From assembly GCA_022478985.1 (NCBI GenBank), contig JAKSZP010006704.1, forward strand, positions 62,001-126,000: a DNA stretch of 64,000 nt. Reading direction: 5' to 3'. The DNA comes from Massospora cicadina. Taxonomy: Eukaryota > Entomophthoromycota > Entomophthoromycetes > Entomophthorales > Entomophthoraceae. Under the pieces are notes generated by a model. The model was given only the letters and a program-made list of their open reading frames with translations, searched no databases and had not been told where the DNA came from. The translations under genes were made by a program, and so were the position numbers. Shown here piece after piece: positions 55,181 through 64,000 of this stretch. Each line of letters starts with the position of its first letter. The first letter of the stretch is position 1.

Positions 55181-55559
55181 ACCGCTATTCTGACTCAAAA
55201 CGTCCCACCTGAACCTATCCTCATAAATTCAGCAGAAGTTTCCAGTGTGACGACGCCTTCTTATATCAGAAGCTGGTTGGAGGGGTGAATGTGCTGACAT
55301 GAGTTAAAATCATGGACACGGTGGAAGCAGGCCCACAGGAACAGCTAAAGCCTTATGTTTGTCAAATTTTTGACCAACTTTCTATGGATGAACCAGATCC
55401 ATCCGCTGATGATCATTTCTTAAAAGGGTAAACGCTTCCCTCTCTGTGGACGTTATTGTTAAAGAATACCCTAAAGTTGGGGAGGGTATTATGAGCTTCC
55501 TTGGAAAACTAGATCCTTTAAATGTCGACGTTTTAAACAATCAGAATCCACCTTAATCT

Positions 55560-55920
55560 GAGCATACTTACAGCGACATTGTCATAGAAAAAACTCAAGT
55601 CCGCGCTATAATCAATACGGGCGCCCCAACCAACATAGTGTCTTTAAAGTTGGTAGCGAAGTTGGCACTAAAGTCTGACGTGGAACATCATATGGTATAT
55701 TGGACTGTGTGAGTGGAAAGCATGGTCATGAAGGAGCGTACAGCGCGCTACCCTTACAGTTTGGGTTTATTGTTATTGTAGCCCCAGCCATAGTGCTACC
55801 AAACAATAATTATGGCCTGTTAAGTGGAACCGCTTTTATGCACCACTTTTGGGCTATTGCTGATATGACAGTGGAGACCTTTGAAATCTTGGGGCGGCGA
55901 TCTTAATCTACTTCACTTCC
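55560..55920 (+). pseudogene. A3 protease
   Basis: RAIINTGAPTNIVSLKLVAK near 55600-55660: the active site DTG has become NTG by a G-to-A change. The frame 55700-55906 continues with NNNYGLLSGTAFMHHFWAI. Confidence 0.8.
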
Positions 55921-56479
55921 AGCAGAATGCCAAAGGATCTGGTACACATGGGCTATATTAATATTGCATATGGTGATGGGGTGATTCCTGTTTGTTACCA
56001 TTAACTAAAGAGCAAGACCCAGGCCTTTTCCATAAAATATATGAATATCAAGGGCTACCGCTTAGAGCTGCTGGCCTTATATCTATTCCCTCTGGACACC
56101 AAGTAATCATAAACACAGAGTTAGAGGTGGAAGTGCCTTCTGGGCTTTATGGGATGTCATTGTTCCCTATCAAAAATCACGGCTTGAGCCCCATGTGGCC
56201 CCAGGCAATATACTCCCAAGGCATGGGGAGATCATGGTCTTGGTAGCAAATCTTTAGAATGGACTGATGCAAATCCACCAGCACCAAATTGTGGCGTATT
56301 GCATTTTTTTCAGGTGAGGAGGTCCTCCAGGTTCATGAGTTCGGTTCTCTGGATGAATTTGGTCTGCCAATCAAACCTCAGCTCGGTCTAATAGCAGTTG
56401 TACCAAAAGAAAATTTAATGGGGTTAACGGAAGACCAGAAAAATCAAGAGGAAGCCTTATTTAAAATACAAAGAGATCT

Positions 56480-57300
56480 TTTTTGTTGTTGATGATGATT
56501 TAGGGTGCGCATGGGGAGTGATCCATCAAATGGACACTGGGGATCATCCACCCATCAGATCTTGGCCAACACGCCGGTATAGGTCACCTGAGGATGTAGT
56601 AACCAAGGAGATTGAAAAATACTTGAACAAGGAATGCTCAAGCCATCAAAAAGTCTGTGGGCTTCACTTGTTTTGATTGTAAAATAGAAAAACGGCACCA
56701 ACTTCATAGTAATAGATTACTGGAAGCTCAATAATTCACCAAGAAGGACTCATACCCCTTGTCGTAAATTAATAGTGCTTTATGATCAGTTAGGGGGAGC
56801 TTGCTACTTCTCCACGATGTATTGATCTCTGATTGTTGGCAAATTAAGTTTTCCGCAGAAGAACAGGAGAAATGCGCCATAATCACGTCTAAGGGGCTTT
56901 TTAACCAAACTGTATGCCTAAAGGGCTTTGTAACGCCCCAATACATTCCAACATGCGATGGACACTATCCTTGGTAAATTTTAGTTGTCCTGTGTCCTAG
57001 TGTACCTCAATAACATCTATGTATTCTCCCATACGTTTTCTAAACATCTTAACCATTTGGGGAGATATTCTGCCAGCTGGCTGAGGACAACATCCAGATT
57101 AAACCCCAAAAATGTCACTTTTTCATGGATCAACTGGAGTACCTTGGTTTCATAGTTGATGCGACCAGGTTAAACCTCAACCAGCCAAAGTGGAGGCTAT
57201 CCGTAAGATGGCTACATTGAACAGTAAGTGGGACATTCAGGTATTCTTGGGAATGGTCAGCTACTACTGCTGCTTCATACTCAATTTTAGTTGTATTGGA
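56480..57300 (+). pseudogene. A3 reverse transcriptase
   Basis: The blocks VIDYWKLNN and LGGACYFS are present. Motif C at 57003-57014 reads YLNN: both catalytic Asp codons of YLDD are Asn. The thumb KCHFFMDQLEYLGF follows. Confidence 0.85.
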
Positions 57301-57800
57301 GGACCTCTATTTGAGTTATCAAAAAAGATGACGTGTTCAAATAGACAGAACTTTATCAACACACTTTTGACACACTTTAGAAGGCACTATGAATGCGCTA
57401 GTGCTCTACAACAAAAACTTTCATAAAGAGTTTATTGTTTAGAAAGATGCGTCTCTTTCCGCCGTTGAGAGTTCTATCACAAAAAGATGATGATGGGGAG
57501 TTGCATCCAGTTGCATACTGCAGTTGTAGTTTAAAATTGCCACAAACGCAATTACACCATGACCAAGAGGGATTGCTTAGCGGTGATAAATGCTTATAAG
57601 CAATTCAGGGTATATTTGCATGGGATAAAGTTTAAATTTGTACAGAACATGCGTCATTGCACTGAATGCAGAACCTCAGAGAGCCTGAGGGGCATCTAGC
57701 CCAATGGGCTCTTAAGCTTCAGGATTAGGACTTTGTATTCCTTCTTTGACCAGGAGCAAAACACCAAAATGCTGATTGCTTACATGATTGCCAACCATTG
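57301..57800 (+). pseudogene. A3 RNase H
   Basis: It aligns with A1 RNase H (LSAVESSITKR..., LAVINAYKQFRVYLHGIKF) with frameshifts. A stop replaces part of the first acidic block. Confidence 0.7.
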
Positions 57801-57879
57801 CCATTACAGCGGATCTGAGTGCTATAATGTTTGATAAAATTTCTCAGTGTAGGTTATGACAATAAATTGCCATAAGTCA

Positions 57880-58575
57880 TCAAGGTGTTAGATGGAATAA
57901 GGGCTGATACAATCCTAAGGAGTAAAGAATTATACAAGCGGATAGGGGACACTACCATGTATATCCCAAGACTTTCAGCATACCCAAATATTATTATTAG
58001 TGCACACCAAGCAGTCAGACATGGTGGAGTATATAAGACCCTGGAAATTTTGCAACCAATGTACTACCGGGAAAGCATGCAATTTGACGTGCTCAAAACA
58101 ATCCTGTTGCCAACAGTGCCAAGTGGAGAAGACATTCCGCCATAAGACTTCATATCAGCTTGTGAAACCTCACTTTGCTTGGCATACGGTTTATATTGAT
58201 GTGGTGGGACCTCTGCTGACTGGAGAAAACTGGACCAAGTATATTCTGGTGGCGATTGACTACTTCACCAGGTGGATTGGGGCAAGAGCAATAAGCAATT
58301 TGGGGGCGGTCACTGTGGCTTATTTTATGATGGAGTGTATAATCCAGTGACATGGTAGTCCTCAGTTCATCCTTTCTGATAATGGGACCAACTTCATCTC
58401 CCATATTTTACCCAAGTTCAACGAACTTATGGCCATCTGTGTAATTTTGACTACCCCTTATACCCAGAATCTAATGGTATGGTTGAATGGGTCAACAGGA
58501 CACTGGTGAATATACTCTAAAAGCTAGTAACTAATAGACCCTCTTGTTGGACATTTTCCCTCCCAGCTTATAAGA
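57880..58575 (+). pseudogene. A3 integrase
   Basis: The frame 58000-58350 is the best-preserved integrase core of family A here: CSKQSCCQQCQVEKTF (zinc-finger end), HTVYIDVVGPLLTG, YILVAIDYFTRWIGARAI. The CDNGT-type block follows at about 58370 (FILSDNGTNFI) and a decayed SNGMVEWVNR at about 58465. The sequence changes to family-B' tail near 58560. Confidence 0.87.
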
Positions 58576-58580
58576 TAAAA

Positions 58581-58614
58581 ATTTTGTGGGTCAAACTCAG
58601 CTGAAAAAGGGAAA
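58581..58614 (+). other. Family-B' internal scrap with polypurine tract before the B2 LTR
   Basis: The 34 bases (gtgggtcaaactcagctgaa... ending aaaagggaaa) match 5750-5783 just before the B' LTR. A polypurine tract should precede a 3' LTR, yet the LTR that follows is also a 5' LTR, because primer site and gag come after it. Confidence 0.6.
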
Positions 58615-59305
58615 TATTGGACATTTACAAGTCCAAGTCACTAATACAATTGATTTAAATAACAAAAATCGGCCAAAAGACCCTGGACAATTCTGTGGTG
58701 GAGCTCCACAAATCAGGTACCATGATTTCAAATACTCCACGGGCAATACAAAGAAGATTGAGCAGTTGGATTATTTTGACCACTTGGTGGACCCTGGGAT
58801 GTCTATCAAAGGGTACTCCCCCTGCCAAAAACAGGTCTATTTGGGCACCAATGTGGGGACTGACCCCTTTTATAGGCGTGGTGGGGGTCCCCCAGGTACA
58901 AGAATTTTAGCAAATGGAGATTGGCTAAAATATAGTAAATCATTACCCCATGGGTACATTTTGCCTACCGCTAATTCCCAATCCATCGTTTAGCTAAGTT
59001 GAAGCGGATTTCCAAGTTTATATGGGCTGAACTTGCATATTTCCTTATTTGGATAGTAAATAGCCGTCCCAAACTTACCAATGAATTCCCTTTAACCCTT
59101 GATACCATTTAAATATTTAATAATTAAAAGTTAAGAGGGTTCGTTTTATCTTATCCCCACAACACTTAATAGAACTTAAAAACTCCTGACTTTCTAAGTT
59201 CCTAAAGTTTAATTATTTTTATCATATTAGTGGTATAAATCCTCTATTGTTTGATTTCAGTAAATTAAGCACCAAGAAAGCATATACCAAAGCCAAAATC
59301 CAACA
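58615..59305 (+). repeat. B2 LTR (691 bp)
   Basis: Starts tattggacatttacaag (TG changed to TA), ends aaaatccaaca. It aligns with both B1 LTRs on the opposite strand and with 5784-6419. The 135-codon frame 58586-58993 within it is spurious. Confidence 0.88.
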
Positions 59306-59307
59306 AG

Positions 59308-59326
59308 TGGTGTTCACTAAAGGGGG
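59308..59326 (+). other. Primer-binding site of B2
   Basis: tggtgttcactaaaggggg, two bases after the LTR. Confidence 0.75.
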
Positions 59327-59379
59327 ACCTGTATACCACCAAAACTTGGTTAACAATGACTTATATTCCAGAACCAAGA

Positions 59380-60460
59380 CTAGCTGTTTTAGAGAATCAA
59401 CTAGCCAGTGCTTTGGCTCGCCTCAAAAATCTTAAGCAGCACTCTCCTCAAGGCCATATGGGACCTCCCTAACATGCTTAAACCTCCGTTTAAAGACAAA
59501 TTCATACCTGGTAAGGGAAGTATCGCCTTCTTCCTTTATGTTTATGAATTGCAATGGAAAAAGCGAATGCCCTTCAAAAAACTAAGTTAATTATTACCTG
59601 CTTAAGTTGGATGGCTCAGGTTGAATACGGTTCCTCAAATGGCCACACTTGTCACCTAGACGGAGGTCAAACAAGCGTTAATTGATGAGTTTGGTTCTAA
59701 GCATAGTCTGCAACGGTAAAAAAGCCCTTCATGTACCTTAGCCTGCAAGAGGGATAATTGATCCCCTCATCATTTAAGCGATTCTATAGCAAAGCTCAAC
59801 TTTTGTTGCTGGCCAGAATGCTACCTTTAGATGATGCTATTGATGCTATCGTGGTTAGCTTAGAGTCTTATCCCACTTTAGCAGTGCATATCTCCGCAGT
59901 TAAGCATACTTTCATATTTGTACGAGATATCAAAGAGGCACTACTAGCAGTGCATACTTTAATGAGCCCAAACTTCTGAAAAAAAGCTCCAAAGCGAGAA
60001 TTATCTCTGGCCCCTACAGCCTCGTCTATGGCTGTATCCCTCTGGAAACCAGCTTCTGCTGAGTGGCAGCGACCAAATAGTCCTCCACCATGTGAGGCTA
60101 TCCAGAAAACAGTGGAAGTTATTGAGCAGCTCTCCCTTTAAACTTCAGTTACAAATGCTCATCCAGTAATGTCAGTTATCACTTTGACTGATCCCCTTCT
60201 TGCTGAGCAGTCTACTAAGGTGACTAAAGTCTCACACACACACCTAAGCCGTTGTGTCATGGTTGGATGACTTAATAGTGGGAACCAATGCCAAAGATAA
60301 GGCTAGGCGACAGGAGGCCCAGAAGGTGAAACTTCAGGCTCTTCCTGACCTGAAACACACCTTAGACCAATGCTGGGTGCAAGCAAAACATGCTCAGGTT
60401 GGTACTAATGGGGTGCAAAACGCTCAGCCCCTTATCTCGGCCCAGTCCCTGTAATGAAAA
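59380..60460 (+). pseudogene. B2 gag
   Basis: It begins with NQLASALARLKNLKQHS (about 59395-59445), then the frame 59758-59979 (SFKRFYSKAQ, LPLDDAIDAIVVSLES, VRDIKEALLAVHTL), matching B1 gag in order. The frame 60254-60454 is Lys/Gln/Ala-rich. No zinc knuckle is visible. Confidence 0.72.
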
Positions 60461-61232
60461 ATCTACGTAACAAATGAAGACAGTTCAATTTTGTAATTGG
60501 AGAACAAGGGTTCAAATCTTGTTTGAGTTTTAAAATTATGTGCTCAGGCAGAATAAAGCTTCAATCAATCACTCGAATGAAGGCACTTTTGGTGTATTTT
60601 ACCAAAACGGATGGAAGCGTTTGTCTATTAGAGAATCTAGGCTTGGGCACACTTCAGCAGAACCCTAATTATCCTGACCCGCTCTAATATATGTTTTTGT
60701 GACCAACATTCCTTGTTGGTTGACTTTCTCTAATAAAATTACCCTTTATTTTACATTTACTTATGGTTCCTTGGGAGAACTTGGGGTGGACCTCTTTGAG
60801 GAGGTTTCCAACTATATTGGCCACTACATCATATCTCAACTTACAAAAATCCCAGGTGCTCCCTTGGGCCACTCAGATCCCCTCCAGATTGAGGCACCCA
60901 AGCTTACTGGCACCGAGTTGCACTAAATTATGGACTCCCCTCTGGGGTCCACTCAAGCTGTGTTGTTTCTCGCTTACCTGGTACAACATCTCATGCTCTA
61001 CACCCTTTCCTTGGGTCCCTTTTTTACTGGCACCATTTGAGGTGCCTTGTTTTCCATTATCCTGATGGCTAGCTCCCTAGCAGTGTGGGTTTGCATCCCA
61101 CATCACTTTGATGGTAACGAGAGAGTTACAGACACTCTCTTAACACGTTGCCTCAATTCCCATCAGCCTCAACTCAGGCCTTCTCTAGTAAAAATCTGCC
61201 GTTATGGGACATCCCAAGCCAGTCACTTCTAA
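60461..61232 (+). pseudogene. Extra segment in B2 with a hydrophobic open frame
   Basis: Against B1, B2 has about 0.8 kb more between gag and protease. From 60699 to 61232 one frame (178 codons) is open except for two stops (about 60924 and 61038). It reads LGELGVDLFEEVSNYIGHYI, then two hydrophobic stretches, VLFLAYLVQHLMLYTLSLG and ALFSIILMASSLAVWVCI, probable membrane segments. At 60474-60535 a tRNA-half-like stretch occurs (ggttcaaatct as a B box). Function is unknown. It may be a captured host fragment or an extra element domain that B1 has lost. Confidence 0.5.
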
Positions 61233-62060
61233 GGCATAATTCAAAGCCATTACACTTCCAATGCCTCCCCTAAAAGTTGGTACAGCCATGATGCTCCCTT
61301 CAAAAGTCAAAAAGAAGAGGAGAGTGACAAAGCCCTCCATTGTATGGAGATTAAGCCTGTTTCTCCGCCCCCTCTTAGTAACTCGTTGAGGTGCATTGGC
61401 AATCCCACTGATGACGAGTCTAAAGGGTGTGGTGAGGACGCAGGCTATTATGTTTTGGGAGCTCCAATCAAAGTGCAGGTTCCAGATAGGTTTAAGCCTG
61501 AATAAATTGATATATCCATAATACCACAACAAACTTATCTTTAATAGTTGTTGAGGTTTTCAGAGGCTATCAATACCGCTATTGATGCTGACCAGACTAT
61601 TGGGACAGTGATCCAATCGACCCAGAAGATTCATAACCTCCAATATATAAGGACAAATACCCTGCGATGGCTCAACGCCTTGCCTCCACTCTCTGTTTAA
61701 AGGAGGTTCTCGCCCTCCCCATACTTTTGTTAACACAATGATGAAGGTAGAGGTTGTCATCAATAAGGTGAGCGTTCTAGCCATCCTTGATTTGGGTTCT
61801 CCAGTAAACGTGGTCTCATCAAAGCTCATCAATAAAATTAAGTTGGCGCCAGCCTGGACTATTCACAAGAGTTTGGAACTGCAGGACGTAACAATATGCA
61901 AACTATTGGAGCATACTATTCTTTACCCATACGTATTGGGAGGCTCCTACTGACTGCCCCTGCTGTAGAATTAACCAATAACGCATACGATCTACTCATT
62001 GGCACGCAATTTATGATTGAGTATGACGGAATCAATAATATGAAATAGTGATTTCTCTCC
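61233..62060 (+). pseudogene. B2 gag-pro boundary and protease
   Basis: DAGYYVLGAPIKVQVPDRFK near 61440-61500 matches B1. The frame 61738-61953 holds LAILDLGSPVNVVSSKLINK: the active site DTG is DLG. NNAYDLLIGTQFMIEYDG follows at about 61975-62030. Confidence 0.82.
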
Positions 62061-62640
62061 CCTATAAATTATGAAGTTCCCTTAGTCTTTACAAACAATG
62101 AGCTTATGAAGAAGAAATATACATGCGTAGTTGAGTATCCTTCTTCCGCCCTCTCCCTTACTTATACCATATTGGGCAGAAACACAAAAAAGCTGCCTGA
62201 CTCTGTGGATGGTTAAGAAGCATTCCATTGTATGTGTCAGAGGAGGTAGTAGTCAAAGCGGGTGAACAAAAGGAGATAGACACCAGAATTACTATGAAAA
62301 TCCCTCACAACTGCCTTCTGCACTTAACAAGCATTTATGGAATAAGCTCTTTGGAACCTTGAATGTTGCCAGGTTTCCTAGACCCTACCTACCAGTGACC
62401 TATCAACCTTCTGCTGGAAATCTCATTAACAAGGACATTGTTGTAAAATAGCATCAGAAGATTGGAAAAGCCCTGTTGTTTCCCATTGAGGCCATCCACC
62501 AAGTCCATTCTATTAGGTCTATGCTAGATATGGGGCTACCCACTGACCAAATGTTATGCTCTTTGCCCAACGTTTAAATTTCTGATGATCTAACTCCCGC
62601 TGAACTTAGTAAAAATTTATTCCTTACTGGAGTCATATAG
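62061..62640 (+). other. B2 spacer between protease and reverse transcriptase
   Basis: Decayed coding sequence with no motif beyond the protease end. Confidence 0.4.
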
Positions 62641-63450
62641 TGATATTTTCTCCAAATCCAATACTGACAATGTACACATGAAGGGCTGGTGCCACACCAT
62701 TGATGTTGGTGATGCCAAGCCTATTTGATCCAAGCATTAACAGAAATCAAAAGTCAAGGAGCTCAAGATGAGGACGGAGCATAAACAGTTACTGGACGCG
62801 GGGTTACTGATGCCTTTTCAAATCCCTTGGTCATCTCCACTATTGCTCATAGAAAAGAAGAATGGTGGACATCGAGTAGTTATGGATTACTGCAAGTTAT
62901 ATAATCTCATCAAAAAGGACAGCCACACAATCCCCAAAATTAACGACTCTCTGGATCAACTCTCTGGGTCCAAGTTCTTATCTGCCGTGATCTTGGCTAG
63001 CGGATACTGGCAAATGTACCTTTCTCCAAATGACCATGAAAAGTGTGTGCTTATCTGCAGTGAGGGTCTTTTCCAACATACCTGACTACCACAAGGGTTG
63101 TGCAATGCGCCTGCATCTTTCCAGCGAGCCATGGACCACATCTTGCATGATCTGAAGCTTAGTTGCGTAATTTTATATCTTGACGATATCACCATCTTCT
63201 GAACCTTCAATGAGCACTTTGTTCATTTAAAGGATGTTTTCAACGGTTGTGGGCCCCTCACATTAATACTAAAGCCCTCCAAATGTACCTTCTGACATTA
63301 GAAGTTGGACTTCCTGGGCCACGCCATCTCCTCAGATGGGATCCAACCTCTCCAAGATAAGGCCGAGCAATACCAAGATGCCTGCTCCCAAAGCCTTCCA
63401 AAATATTCAAGTGTTTTTGGGCATGATGGGGTACTACCATCAACTAGTCT
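62641..63450 (+). pseudogene. B2 reverse transcriptase
   Basis: The frame 62768-63085 is open for 105 codons: LLDAGLLMPFQIPWSSPLLL, then KKNGGHRVVMDYCKL and motif A region SKFLSAVILASGYWQMYLS, where the catalytic Asp of AMDLASG has become Ile. Motif C at 63176-63187 (YLDD) is intact. PQGLCNAPASFQRAM lies between. It is inactive through loss of the motif A Asp. Confidence 0.88.
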
Positions 63451-64000
63451 AAAATTCGCTCAGCTCAGTGAGCTTCTCATATGACTTTTAACTAAAGCAC
63501 CCCTTTCCATTGGGGAGCGGAACAACAAACTGTTTTATAAATGCTAAAAAAGCTTCTGCAGCAACTGCTAATCCTGCTCCACCATGATAATAGTTAACCC
63601 TTTATGCGGTTTACTGATGCTTCTAATTACGCAGTTGGAGCTACCTTGGTTCAACTGGATGATCATGGGGTTGATCACCCCGTTTCATATTTCAGCAAGA
63701 TTTTCTCTAAGGCAGAAAGCAACTATAGCGTCACTGAGAATGAATGCCTAGCCATATTGCTTGCTGTTAAATAATACCGCCCTTTCTTATATGGGACCTC
63801 ATTTTAATTATTTACTGACCACGCCTCTTTAAAGTGGTTACAAAATATGAAGGATCCCACTGGGAGATTGCCACTCTGGGCTCCAAAGCTCCAGCACTAT
63901 GATATGACCATTATACACTGAGATGGGGCGAGCCACCTGAATGTCAATGGGTTGACTTGGTTGCCCATCCTTCACATAGATAATAGTGGTGTAGAGCGGC
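63451..64000 (+). pseudogene. B2 connection domain and RNase H, incomplete at the window edge
   Basis: RFTDASNYAVGATLVQLDDHG near 63610-63665 is the first acidic block of RNase H. ISKIFSKAESNYSVTENECL-type sequence near 63690-63750 holds the catalytic Glu. FTDHASLKWLQNM at 63815-63850 holds the third. This is the best-preserved RNase H here. Confidence 0.87.

Larger units (their letters stand above)
53573..58575 (+). mobile_element. Ty3/gypsy element A3, cut in its integrase by a family-B element
   Basis: 5' LTR 53573-54130, primer site 54132, then gag, protease, reverse transcriptase, RNase H and integrase. The match to family A ends between about 58540 and 58580, where family-B' tail sequence begins. 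It lies within A2. Confidence 0.85.
58615..64000 (+). mobile_element. Ty3/gypsy element B2, running off the window
   Basis: 5' LTR, primer site at 59308, gag, protease, reverse transcriptase and part of RNase H. It is in the opposite orientation to B1 and inserted in, or fused to, A3 integrase. Its integrase and 3' LTR should lie beyond base 64000. Confidence 0.88.

Noticed and set aside
58586..58993. 135-codon plus-strand frame
   Set aside because: It runs from pol tail sequence into the B2 LTR and is not shared by the other family-B LTRs.
60474..60535. tRNA gene-like stretch with a GGTTCAAATCT box
   Set aside because: A T-arm and a weak anticodon-arm hairpin can be drawn, but there is no acceptor stem or D arm. 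It is kept only as a possible SINE relic within the extra B2 segment.

Overview
This window is nuclear eukaryotic DNA made almost entirely of decayed, nested retrotransposons. I found no host gene, rRNA, intact tRNA, CRISPR array or prokaryotic operon. The coding remnants belong to Ty3/gypsy-type LTR retrotransposons (gag, protease, reverse transcriptase, RNase H, integrase; one lineage with a probable chromodomain) and to a LINE with a zinc-knuckle ORF1, an APE-type endonuclease, a reverse transcriptase and a C-terminal CCHC-type finger. A filamentous fungus with a repeat-swollen genome is my preferred source, because of the LINE architecture and chromovirus type. A plant or another eukaryote cannot be excluded from the sequence alone.

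Left third (1-21557). A gypsy integrase tail (1-905) is followed by unresolved AT-rich DNA and a run of unpaired LTRs (family D at 4506-5469, family B' at 5784-6419, repeat G at 5472-6641). A minus-strand gypsy element, family F, follows at 6642-18041. It carries four later insertions: a 5'-truncated LINE (10935-12350, 15-bp target-site duplication), a 1.9-kb non-LTR element here called X (12504-14427, 13-bp duplication), a solo LTR of family C (15495-16503, 5-bp duplication) and a tRNA-like SINE in its 5' LTR (17882-18004, 19-bp duplication).

Centre (21558-47470). Plus-strand gypsy element A1 spans 21558-43693. Its 5' LTR is split by a 3.9-kb array of family C LTRs separated by miniature non-coding internal regions. 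Its gag is split by minus-strand gypsy element B1 (31703-38272, duplication ctcag). A near full-length LINE (26403-31690, 16-bp duplication) lies four bases inside the edge of one B1 LTR, and a second SINE sits in that same LTR. A1 itself appears to cut a chromodomain-bearing gypsy element D, whose 3' half and LTR follow at 43694-47470.

Right third (48660-64000). Element A2 (48660-53572) stops inside its integrase at the 5' LTR of A3 (53573-about 58575). A3 stops inside its integrase at a family-B element, B2 (LTR 58615-59305), which runs off the end of the window. The missing 3' ends of B2, A3 and A2 are predicted to follow in that order beyond base 64000. B2 carries an extra 0.8-kb segment with a hydrophobic open frame between gag and protease that B1 lacks.

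The elements look immobile: frames are broken and several reverse transcriptase catalytic motifs are altered. The nesting gives a relative order of insertion. The points most likely to be new are the SINE family, the LINE-tailed element X, the miniature C elements, the primer-binding motif shared by families A, B, C and F, and the triple hairpin in the family-A LTR.
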